Source of the DNA: an uncultured Odoribacter sp.
GTDB lineage: Bacteria; Bacteroidota; Bacteroidia; Bacteroidales; Marinifilaceae
Direction of reading: 5' to 3'
NCBI GenBank assembly: GCA_905193145.1
Contig: CAJJNP010000085.1
Coordinates: 1-13,110, forward strand
Length of the DNA stretch: 13,110 bases
Below the pieces are notes generated by a model. The model saw only the letters and a list, made by a program, of their open reading frames with translations. It was not told the DNA's origin and did not search any database. Shown here one piece after another: positions 1-6,578 of the stretch. Both the position numbers and the translations under genes were made by a program. How positions within the stretch are numbered: position 1 is the first letter of the stretch; each line of letters starts with the position of its first letter.

Positions 1-335
1 CATTGGAGAGAAAAGACGGGAAATACATTGTGGTAGCTTCCAGGTCGCACATGAGTGCCGAAACCGAATCGTATATCAATTCTTTAAAAGAACAGCACGG
101 CGAAGTGAGCCTCACTTCGATCGGGAGTTCGATAAAGATTTGTCTGGTCGCAGAAGGCTCCGCCGATATTTATCCGCGCTTCGCTCCTACAATGGAATGG
201 GATACTGCTGCCGGACATGCAATTGTCAGAGCTGCCGGCAAGGAGGTGTACCAAATTGACGAAACCACGCCTTTGAGGTATAACAAAGAGGATTTATTGA
301 ATCCGTGGTTCATCGTGAGAACAAAGATTGACTAA
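1..335 (+). CDS. cysQ: 3'(2'),5'-bisphosphate nucleotidase CysQ, C-terminal part (cut by window edge)
   Basis: Only the last 110 or so residues are present; the reading frame is open to the left edge, so the true start lies outside the window. The visible part carries the run GSSIKICLVAEGSADIYPRF followed by WDTAAGHAI, the WDxAAG motif of the inositol monophosphatase-like, metal-dependent phosphatase superfamily, in the wording typical of CysQ. The enzyme removes the 3'-phosphate of PAP (adenosine 3',5'-bisphosphate), giving AMP and phosphate, in the cytoplasm. PAP is the by-product of every PAPS-dependent sulfotransferase and inhibits those enzymes, so its place just ahead of cysC, cysD, cysN and a sulfotransferase fits a recycling role. 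The stop is TAA at 333-335, 40 bases before the chosen cysC start. Identification is strong; the missing N-terminal half cannot be assessed. Confidence 0.93.
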   Translation, partial: LERKDGKYIVVASRSHMSAETESYINSLKEQHGEVSLTSIGSSIKICLVAEGSADIYPRFAPTMEWDTAAGHAIVRAAGKEVYQIDETTPLRYNKEDLLNPWFIVRTKID

Positions 336-375
336 AGCAAAAAGGAAGAAAACGATTAAAAGATTAATGAAGAAT

Positions 376-969
376 ATGGCGGAAAATATTTATCCGATTT
401 TCGACAAGATGTTGCAAAGAGAAGACCGGGAGTCTTTGTTGAAGCAGCGCGGAACAATGATATGGTTTACCGGTTTGTCCGGCTCCGGCAAGAGCACTCT
501 GGCTATCGCCCTGGAAAGAGAACTATACAAAAAAGGCATCTTGTGCCGCATTTTGGACGGAGACAATATCAGAAGTGGCATCAACAACAACCTGGGCTTC
601 TCGGAGGCCGACCGTACTGAAAACATCCGGCGCATTGCAGAGGTGTCCAAATTGTTTGTGGATTGCGGAATTGTGACCATTGCTGCATTTATCAGCCCGA
701 CCAACGCTATTCGCACCATGGCTGCCGATATTATCGGACGAGAGGATTTTCTGGAAGTATATGTAAGCACCCCCATCGAGGAATGCGAAAAACGGGATGT
801 AAAGGGGCTGTATGCCAAAGCCCGTCGGGGTGAAATTAAAGATTTTACAGGTATCTCCTCTCCTTTTGAAGAGCCGAAAGATGCCTTTGTTTCTATCGAT
901 ACTTCCAAACAACCGCTGGAAGCATCTGTCAAAGCCCTGATGGACGCTATCCTGCCCCGTATTCAATAA
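376..969 (+). CDS. cysC: adenylyl-sulfate (APS) kinase CysC
   Basis: CysC phosphorylates the 3'-OH of APS with ATP, making PAPS, the universal sulfo donor. The 197-residue protein has a Walker A loop GLSGSGKST at residues 33-41, the APS/nucleotide motif DGDNIR at 61-66, NNLGFS at 71-76, the FISPTN segment holding the serine of the P-loop-kinase fold (Ser107), and KGLYAKAR downstream, all hallmarks of the family; the length is normal. I chose the ATG at 376 (MAENIYPIF), which matches the usual N-terminus of Bacteroides CysC. ATG 367 and a TTG at 328 that would overlap cysQ are in-frame alternatives that add only a basic, non-conserved tail. It is a stand-alone kinase, not fused to CysN as in some other bacteria. 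It is co-directional with cysQ and with cysD, which starts 38 bases downstream. Confidence 0.96.
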   Translation: MAENIYPIFDKMLQREDRESLLKQRGTMIWFTGLSGSGKSTLAIALERELYKKGILCRILDGDNIRSGINNNLGFSEADRTENIRRIAEVSKLFVDCGIVTIAAFISPTNAIRTMAADIIGREDFLEVYVSTPIEECEKRDVKGLYAKARRGEIKDFTGISSPFEEPKDAFVSIDTSKQPLEASVKALMDAILPRIQ

Positions 970-1007
970 TAAACCAATAACCCAGCAACTAAAAAAAATT
1001 ATATATC

Positions 1008-1916
1008 ATGTCAGAATACAAGTTAAGCCATTTAAAAGAGCTGGAAGCAGAATCCATCCACATCATCCGTGAGGTGGTGGCAGAATTCGAAAATCCGGTG
1101 ATGCTGTATTCCATCGGCAAGGATTCGTCCGTCATGGTACGGCTGGCTGAAAAAGCCTTTGCACCGGGAAAGGTGCCTTTCCCATTGATGCACATTGATT
1201 CGAAGTGGAAGTTTAAGGAAATGATTGAATTCCGCGACCGCTATGCCCGGGAAAACAATTGGGATTTGATTGTAGAATCGAATATGAAAGCCTTCAACGA
1301 AGGTGTAGGACCATTTACACACGGCAGTAAAGTGCACACAGACCTGATGAAAACACAGGCTTTGTTGCAGGCTTTGGATAAATATAAATTTGACGCAGCC
1401 TTCGGCGGTGCACGCCGCGATGAGGAGAAATCACGCGCCAAAGAAAGAATCTATTCGTTCCGTGACAAATTCCACCAATGGGATCCCAAGAACCAGCGTC
1501 CTGAATTATGGAACCTGTATAATGCACGCATTCACAAAGGCGAATCTATCCGTGTTTTCCCGTTGTCCAACTGGACCGAATTGGATATCTGGCAGTATAT
1601 CCGCATGGAAAATATTCCAATCGTTCCTCTCTATTTCGCCAAAGAACGACCGATTGTGGAAATCGACGGCAACTTGATTATGCCCGACGACGACCGTCTG
1701 CCGGAACAATACCGCGATAAAATCCAGATGCGCAAAGTGCGTTTCCGTACATTGGGCTGCTGGCCGCTGACAGGTGCCGTAGAATCAGAAGCCGACACCA
1801 TTGAAAAGATTGTGGAGGAAATGATGACTACCACCAAGTCGGAACGTACGACACGCGTGATTGACTTCGACCAGGATGCCAGCATGGAGCAGAAGAAAAG
1901 AGAGGGCTATTTTTAA
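1008..1916 (+). CDS. cysD: sulfate adenylyltransferase small subunit CysD
   Basis: CysD is the catalytic half of the CysDN ATP sulfurylase, which joins sulfate and ATP to give APS and pyrophosphate; the unfavourable reaction is driven by GTP hydrolysis in CysN. The 302-residue protein shows the PP-loop SIGKDSS at residues 35-41 of the ATP-pyrophosphatase/PAPS-reductase superfamily, the CysD motif [15 protein letters not shown] from residue 133, and GCWPLTG from about residue 250. The last of these is conserved in CysD and separates it from CysH-type reductases. Length is typical. The ATG at 1008 follows an A-rich leader without a clear Shine-Dalgarno sequence, which is common in Bacteroidetes. 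The stop lies 34 bases before cysN, so the two subunits are almost certainly translated from one message. Confidence 0.97.
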   Translation: MSEYKLSHLKELEAESIHIIREVVAEFENPVMLYSIGKDSSVMVRLAEKAFAPGKVPFPLMHIDSKWKFKEMIEFRDRYARENNWDLIVESNMKAFNEGVGPFTHGSKVHTDLMKTQALLQALDKYKFDAAFGGARRDEEKSRAKERIYSFRDKFHQWDPKNQRPELWNLYNARIHKGESIRVFPLSNWTELDIWQYIRMENIPIVPLYFAKERPIVEIDGNLIMPDDDRLPEQYRDKIQMRKVRFRTLGCWPLTGAVESEADTIEKIVEEMMTTTKSERTTRVIDFDQDASMEQKKREGYF

Positions 1917-1950
1917 GGATAAGGAACGATTAACAAATTACGAGAAACAA

Positions 1951-3378
1951 ATGGAAAAATTAAATATAAAAGAGTTTTTGGATCAAGACGAGAGAAAAGA
2001 CTTGTTGCGATTACTGACGGCAGGCTCTGTAGATGACGGAAAATCAACGTTGATCGGACGTTTGCTGTTCGACAGTAAAAAACTTTATGAAGACCAGCTG
2101 GATGCCCTTGAGAGAGACACGAAACGTTACGGCAATGCCGGTGACAATATCGACTATGCGCTTTTGCTGGACGGTTTGAAAGCCGAACGGGAACAGGGTA
2201 TTACGATTGATGTGGCATACCGCTATTTCTCAACCAACAAACGTAAATTTATCATTGCCGACACTCCGGGACACGAACAGTACACCCGTAATATGATTAC
2301 CGGCGGCTCGACTGCCAACCTGGCCATCATTCTGGTGGATGCACGTACCGGTGTGATTACACAAACAAGACGGCACACTTATCTGGTGTCTCTGTTGGGT
2401 ATCAAACACGTGGTGCTTGCCGTTAATAAAATGGACTTGGTGGAATACAGCCAGGAGGTGTTCAACAAGATTGCCAATGAATACCGCTCTTTTGCAGAAC
2501 CGCTGGATATTCCGGACATCACCTGTATCCCCCTTTCGGCATTGAAGGGAGACAATGTGGTTGAAGGTTCTGAAAACATGAAATGGTATTCCGGCAAACC
2601 GCTATTGGAACATATCGAAACCGTACATATCGGCAGCGACAAGAATTTTGAGGATTTCCGCTACCCGGTGCAGTATGTGTTGCGTCCGAATCTGGATTTC
2701 CGCGGATTCAGCAGCACAGTGGCTTCCGGCATCGTACGCAAAGGAGATGAGGTTGTTGCCCTTCCTTCTATGAAACGGTCGCGCGTAAAATCAATCGTGA
2801 CTTATGACGGCGAGCAGGATTTTGCATTCCCTCCTCAGGCTGTAACCCTGACTCTGGAAGACGAAATTGATATCTCCAGAGGGGAAATGCTGGTACATCC
2901 GGACAATCTGCCTATCATGTCGCGGAATTTCGAAGCCATGCTGGTATGGATGGACGAAAAACGAATGAACCCGGAAGAACAGTTCTTTATCAAACAAACG
3001 ACCAATCTGGCTCGTGTAAAAATTGACAAAATCCGATATAAGGTGAATGTCAACACCATGGAGCAATCTCCCAGCGAGGCTTTAGAACTGAATGAAATTG
3101 CACGGGTTGTCCTGAGCACCGGAAAACCGCTCTTTTTTGATCCGTATAAAAAGAATAAAAGCACGGGAGCCTTTATCCTGATTGACCCCATTACCAATAA
3201 CACCTGTGCTGTGGGTATGATTATTGACAAGGTGGATATGAAAGACATTCAAGAAATGGATGTTCCGGAAATACACCTCGCAAAACTGGGTATCGGTGAA
3301 GAGCATTTTGAAGCAATTGAAAAAGTGGTGAGAGAATTGGACAAGCAGGGTGTTGCGGTAAAATTGATTAAAGATTAA
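1951..3378 (+). CDS. cysN: sulfate adenylyltransferase GTPase subunit CysN
   Basis: CysN is the regulatory GTPase partner of CysD. This 475-residue protein has the EF-Tu-like GTPase signatures in order: G1 GSVDDGKST at 25-33, EREQGITID near 79-87 (switch I), DTPGH at 104-108 and NKMD at 159-162, followed by about 250 residues in the position of the two beta-barrel domains. There is no APS kinase domain fused at the C-terminus, consistent with the separate cysC upstream. The frame stays open back to a TTG at 1861, overlapping cysD, but the ATG at 1951 ([10 protein letters not shown]) is preceded by AAGGATAAGGAA-type purine-rich sequence and matches the family N-terminus. The gene ends 4 bases before the sulfotransferase start, which strongly implies co-transcription and probably translational coupling. 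Confidence 0.97.
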   Translation: MEKLNIKEFLDQDERKDLLRLLTAGSVDDGKSTLIGRLLFDSKKLYEDQLDALERDTKRYGNAGDNIDYALLLDGLKAEREQGITIDVAYRYFSTNKRKFIIADTPGHEQYTRNMITGGSTANLAIILVDARTGVITQTRRHTYLVSLLGIKHVVLAVNKMDLVEYSQEVFNKIANEYRSFAEPLDIPDITCIPLSALKGDNVVEGSENMKWYSGKPLLEHIETVHIGSDKNFEDFRYPVQYVLRPNLDFRGFSSTVASGIVRKGDEVVALPSMKRSRVKSIVTYDGEQDFAFPPQAVTLTLEDEIDISRGEMLVHPDNLPIMSRNFEAMLVWMDEKRMNPEEQFFIKQTTNLARVKIDKIRYKVNVNTMEQSPSEALELNEIARVVLSTGKPLFFDPYKKNKSTGAFILIDPITNNTCAVGMIIDKVDMKDIQEMDVPEIHLAKLGIGEEHFEAIEKVVRELDKQGVAVKLIKD

Positions 3379-3382
3379 TATC

Positions 3383-4498
3383 ATGGGCCTACTTGAATTT
3401 CAAAAATTACCGGTCAATACCCTGGTCGGAGCAGACTGGAAAACATTTAAGGAAATCACCAAAGGACAGAAAATAGAAAAAGGCTACAAAACCAAATATT
3501 GCCTGACGAAAAGCGTATGCTGGCTGCTCAGTCCGCTGCACAATATCCAAGACCGCCGGTATAACAAACGACTGAAGGATATGGCCATGAATATGGAGCC
3601 GGTTTTCATTTTGGGACACTGGCGAAGCGGAACAACCTTTGTACATAATGTGCTTGCCCATGACAAACACTTCGGCTACACTACGACGTATCAGACAGTG
3701 TTTCCGCATATCATGATGTGGGGCCAGCCTTTTTTCAAGAAGACTATGGCTTGGCTGATGCCGGACAAACGACCGACTGACAATATGGAGCTGAATGTCG
3801 ACCTGCCTCAGGAAGAAGAGTTCGCTCTTTCCAACATGATGCCCTACTCCTATTACAATTTCTGGTATTTACCCCAGAACATGATGGATTATTGCGACCG
3901 GTATCTGACGATGGAAAAAGCGACTGAGGAAGAAAGACGCATTTTTAAAGAGACATTCATAAAGATGATGAAAATCTCATTATGGAATACCCAAGGGACA
4001 CAATTCCTTTCCAAGAATCCTCCACATACCGGAAGAATTCGGGAAATACTGGAAATGTTCCCCAATGCGAAGTTCATCTATTTGATGAGGAATCCGTATA
4101 CAGTGTTTGAATCTACACGCAGTTTCTTCAACAATACGATTATTCCGTTGCAGCTGCAAAAGATTACTCCTGAACAAATGGAGTCTAATATATTGGAAGT
4201 GTACAGCCGCCTGTACCACCGGTATGAGGAAGAAAAGTCGTTGATTCCGGAAGGCAATCTGATTGAAATCAAGTTTGAGGATTTCGAAAGCAATGCCATG
4301 GAAATGACGGAGAAAATCTATAAGACACTGAATATTCCCGGATTTGAAGAGGCAAAAGCAGATATTTCTGCCTACCTCGACAAGAAAAAGGGCTACAAGA
4401 AAAACGCTTATAAATACGAACCGCGAACAGTGGAACTCGTAGAAAAGCATTGGGATTTTGCTCTCAAACAATGGGGCTATTCCATTGACAAACATTAA
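3383..4498 (+). CDS. PAPS-dependent sulfotransferase (Sulfotransfer_3-like), candidate steroid/cholesterol sulfotransferase
   Basis: The 371-residue protein has the 5'-phosphosulfate-binding loop GHWRSGTT at residues 78-85, followed by FVHNVLAHD, and a 3'-phosphate-binding segment FIYLMRNPYTVFESTRSFF at about 231-249, with Arg236 and Ser244 as likely contacts. LSKNPPHTGRI at 209-219 is also typical of the family. There is no signal peptide or clear membrane span, so it should act in the cytoplasm or at the inner face of the membrane. It is the last gene of the run, 4 bases after cysN and directly before a strong terminator, so its PAPS is made by its own operon. From established knowledge, a sulfotransferase in the same cysCDN context in Bacteroides thetaiotaomicron sulfonates cholesterol and related steroids; assigning that substrate here is inference from gene order and family. 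Another small-molecule or lipid acceptor is possible. Confidence 0.88.
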   Translation: MGLLEFQKLPVNTLVGADWKTFKEITKGQKIEKGYKTKYCLTKSVCWLLSPLHNIQDRRYNKRLKDMAMNMEPVFILGHWRSGTTFVHNVLAHDKHFGYTTTYQTVFPHIMMWGQPFFKKTMAWLMPDKRPTDNMELNVDLPQEEEFALSNMMPYSYYNFWYLPQNMMDYCDRYLTMEKATEEERRIFKETFIKMMKISLWNTQGTQFLSKNPPHTGRIREILEMFPNAKFIYLMRNPYTVFESTRSFFNNTIIPLQLQKITPEQMESNILEVYSRLYHRYEEEKSLIPEGNLIEIKFEDFESNAMEMTEKIYKTLNIPGFEEAKADISAYLDKKKGYKKNAYKYEPRTVELVEKHWDFALKQWGYSIDKH

Positions 4499-4523
4499 AA
4501 AAGGGGCTTAAGCCCCTTTTTTT
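4497..4523. terminator. bidirectional intrinsic terminator between sulfotransferase and thioesterase
   Basis: A perfect palindrome, GGGGCTTAAGCCCC (4503-4516), is flanked by six A on the left and seven T on the right. It gives a GC stem with a TTAA loop and a U-tract in either direction. It begins inside the sulfotransferase stop codon and its right end contains the first bases of the minus-strand thioesterase stop (4522-4524), so one element serves both convergent genes. Confidence 0.9.
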
Positions 4524-4926
4524 ATACAATCACATTGGTCACCCGGTTCACTGTAACCAAAGTCCCCTGTTCGTCATGTATTTCCACCTCAACGACATGG
4601 GTACGCTTACCTTGGTGAATAAACCTTCCATGCGCAATGACATACGCACCTTTGGCCTGTTTCATGTGGTTTCCGTTCACTTCTATTCCAAAGACATTAA
4701 AACGCTGTTCTTTGGGGACAGACATAGAGCTCAGAGCCCCACCTACCGTTTCGGCCAATGCCATATTGGCGCCTCCATGCAAAGCGCCGTCCGGACGGCA
4801 AGTCCTGCGGTCAATAGGCATTTTCACATCCAGCCATCCCTCGCCGGCAGCAATGAACTCCATCCCTAAATTGTCAACCAACGTATTGCGACAAAACTCT
4901 GTCAGTTGTTGTAAGTATTCTTCCAT
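4522..4926 (-). CDS. PaaI/YdiI (MenI)-type hotdog-fold acyl-CoA thioesterase
   Basis: The 134-residue protein contains the hotdog-fold thioesterase core: MPIDRRTCRPDGALHGG (HGG at residues 50-52) followed by ANMALAETVGG, in which Glu59 is placed like the catalytic Glu of E. coli YdiI/MenI, then GIEVNGNHMKQAKGAYV, HQGKRTHVVEVEI and a C-terminal VNRVTNVIV. The resemblance to YdiI, which hydrolyses 1,4-dihydroxy-2-naphthoyl-CoA in menaquinone synthesis, runs along almost the whole length. A menaquinone role is plausible for an anaerobe, but no other men gene is visible; a general acyl-CoA or phenylacetyl-CoA thioesterase is the alternative. The start is supported by AAAGAGGAAG (4940 to 4931 on the minus strand) just before the ATG. 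It stands alone, convergent with the sulfotransferase and divergent from bcp. Confidence 0.88.
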   Translation of the reverse strand: MEEYLQQLTEFCRNTLVDNLGMEFIAAGEGWLDVKMPIDRRTCRPDGALHGGANMALAETVGGALSSMSVPKEQRFNVFGIEVNGNHMKQAKGAYVIAHGRFIHQGKRTHVVEVEIHDEQGTLVTVNRVTNVIV

Positions 4927-4963
4927 GAATCTTCCTCTTTGATTATCTCTAAAATTATTCCTC

Positions 4964-4971
4964 CAAAGATA
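4964..4971 (-). promoter_or_regulatory. Bacteroides-type -7 box for the thioesterase gene
   Basis: Read on the minus strand this is TATCTTTG, an exact match to the TAnnTTTG -7 element of the Bacteroidetes primary sigma factor. It would start transcription about 30 bases before the ATG. I see no convincing TTTG -33 element at the expected distance, so confidence is moderate. Confidence 0.5.
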
Positions 4972-4994
4972 GAACTTTATTTATAAAATATCCC

Positions 4995-5002
4995 TACATT
5001 TG
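4995..5002 (+). promoter_or_regulatory. Bacteroides-type -7 box for the bcp-recA-peptidase run
   Basis: TACATTTG matches TAnnTTTG exactly and lies 29 bases ahead of the bcp ATG at 5032, leaving a short leader of roughly 20-25 bases. The -33 region (around 4971-4980) has only a weak TTTA. It is divergent from the thioesterase box, 24 bases apart, so the two promoters must share or block each other's upstream DNA. Confidence 0.5.
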
Positions 5003-5031
5003 TCTATATAGAAAAACTTATAATAAACACT

Positions 5032-5496
5032 ATGACACCATTAAAAGAAGGCGATAAAGCACCTTTTTTCAAAGGTCTGAATCAGAATGGCCAAGAAATA
5101 AGCTTGGATGATTTCAAAGGGAAGAAAGTTATCCTCTATTTTTATCCAAAAGACAATACTTCCGGCTGTACAGCTGAAGCATGCAGTCTGAACGAGAATT
5201 ATGATACATTGACTGCAAAAGGTTACGAAGTGATTGGAGTCAGCCCCGACAGTGTGGCTTCACATCAAAAATTCATAGCGAAATATAACCTGGCTTTCAA
5301 TCTGATTGCCGACACTGAAAAAACAACACTCGAAGCATACGGAGTGTGGGCTGAAAAATCGATGTACGGACGCAAATATATGGGTGTATTGCGCACCACA
5401 TTTGTCATCAATGAAGAAGGTACAATCATCAAAGTAATTACGAAAGTGAATACCAAAGCCGCAGCAGAACAGCTTTTGACTGCAATGGCCGAATAA
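5032..5496 (+). CDS. bcp: thioredoxin-dependent thiol peroxidase, Bcp/PrxQ-type peroxiredoxin
   Basis: The 154-residue AhpC/TSA-family peroxiredoxin reduces hydrogen peroxide and organic hydroperoxides with electrons from thioredoxin. The active-site motif PKDNTSGCTAEAC (residues 39-51) gives the peroxidatic Cys46 in the PxxxTxxC context and the probable resolving Cys51 five residues on, the arrangement of the BCP/PrxQ class. Further family features are the GVSPDSVASHQKF and LRTTFVIN segments. Length is typical, with no signal peptide, so it is cytosolic. The ATG at 5032 follows the -7 box by 29 bases. recA begins 26 bases after the stop with no terminator between them, so a peroxide-defence enzyme and the recombinase probably share a transcript, which makes sense for an anaerobe exposed to oxidative DNA damage. 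Confidence 0.95.
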   Translation: MTPLKEGDKAPFFKGLNQNGQEISLDDFKGKKVILYFYPKDNTSGCTAEACSLNENYDTLTAKGYEVIGVSPDSVASHQKFIAKYNLAFNLIADTEKTTLEAYGVWAEKSMYGRKYMGVLRTTFVINEEGTIIKVITKVNTKAAAEQLLTAMAE

Positions 5497-5522
5497 TGAA
5501 ATAATTAATTCAATTAAATAAT

Positions 5523-6572
5523 ATGGCAGATAAAGAAAAAAATCTAGAGAAACTGAAAGCTCTCCAACTGACTTTGGACAAAATCGAAAAAAATTTTGGC
5601 AAAGGAAGTATTATGAAACTTGGTGACAACCATGTGGAGAAGATTCCGGTAATCTCATCAGGCTCAATAGCCTTGGATAAGGCATTGGGTGTTGGCGGTT
5701 ATCCCAAAGGCCGCGTGATAGAAATCTATGGACCTGAGTCGTCCGGTAAGACCACCCTGGCTATACATGCAATAGCTGAGGCCCAGAAACAAGGCGGTAT
5801 AGCAGCCATCATTGATGCCGAGCATGCCTTTGACCGTACCTATGCAGCAAAATTAGGAGTGGATATTGAAAACTTGTTCATCTCTCAGCCGGACAATGGC
5901 GAGCAGGCATTGGAAATTGCAGACCAATTGATTCGTTCTGCAGCCATTGACATCATTGTCATCGACTCTGTTGCCGCACTGACCCCCAAAGCTGAAATCG
6001 AGGGCAATATGGGAGACAGTGTCATGGGTCTTCAGGCCCGACTGATGTCGCAGGCATTGCGTAAACTCACCAGTACAATCAGCAAAACAAATACATGCTG
6101 TATCTTTATCAACCAGTTGCGTGACAAAATCGGAGTCATGTTCGGTAATCCGGAAACCACCACCGGAGGTAATGCGTTGAAATTCTACGCATCTGTACGT
6201 CTGGATATCCGCAAAATCGGTCCTATCAAAGACGGTGAAGAAATTTTGGGTAACCATACCCGAGTTAAGGTGGTGAAAAACAAAGTGGCACCTCCATTCC
6301 GGAAAGCAGAATTCGACATCATGTATGGCGAAGGTATATCCATATCTGGAGAAATTGTAGACCTCGGTGTAGAATGCAATATCATCAAGAAAAGCGGAAG
6401 CTGGTTCTCGTACGGAGAAAACAAATTAGGCCAAGGACGTGAGACTGTCAAACAGTTGATTATGGATAATCCGGAATTGGCAGAAGAATTGAAACAGAAA
6501 ATTGTCAACGCGCTCAATGGTACAACCGAAGAAAACAATATGGCGGCAGAACCAACAGAAAGTGAAGATTAA
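5523..6572 (+). CDS. recA: recombinase RecA
   Basis: RecA polymerises on single-stranded DNA, drives homologous strand exchange and, where LexA exists, triggers its self-cleavage. The 349-residue protein has the Walker A loop GPESSGKT at 70-77, the beginning of the core at KGSIMKLGD, the DNA-binding loop L1 region [17 protein letters not shown] at about 161-177, and the L2 region [21 protein letters not shown] at about 196-216. An acidic C-terminal tail ([14 protein letters not shown]) is usual for bacterial RecA. No inteins or gaps are seen. I found no promoter box or LexA-like palindrome in the 26 bases between bcp and recA, so expression probably comes from the promoter before bcp. The next gene starts only 6 bases after its stop. 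Confidence 0.98.
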   Translation: MADKEKNLEKLKALQLTLDKIEKNFGKGSIMKLGDNHVEKIPVISSGSIALDKALGVGGYPKGRVIEIYGPESSGKTTLAIHAIAEAQKQGGIAAIIDAEHAFDRTYAAKLGVDIENLFISQPDNGEQALEIADQLIRSAAIDIIVIDSVAALTPKAEIEGNMGDSVMGLQARLMSQALRKLTSTISKTNTCCIFINQLRDKIGVMFGNPETTTGGNALKFYASVRLDIRKIGPIKDGEEILGNHTRVKVVKNKVAPPFRKAEFDIMYGEGISISGEIVDLGVECNIIKKSGSWFSYGENKLGQGRETVKQLIMDNPELAEELKQKIVNALNGTTEENNMAAEPTESED

Positions 6573-6578
6573 AGTGCT

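Noticed and set aside
390..932. 180-residue open frame on the minus strand inside cysC
   Set aside because: It lies wholly opposite a well-supported gene, has no family resemblance and is a mirror of cysC codon bias.
1861..1950. Upstream TTG start extending CysN by 30 residues over cysD
   Set aside because: The extension (basic, non-conserved) is only the cysD 3' end read in another frame; ATG 1951 fits the family N-terminus.
3980..4495. 171-residue open frame on the minus strand inside the sulfotransferase gene
   Set aside because: It would run out of the terminator and overlap conserved PAPS-binding sequence on the other strand; no recognisable domain and no promoter box.
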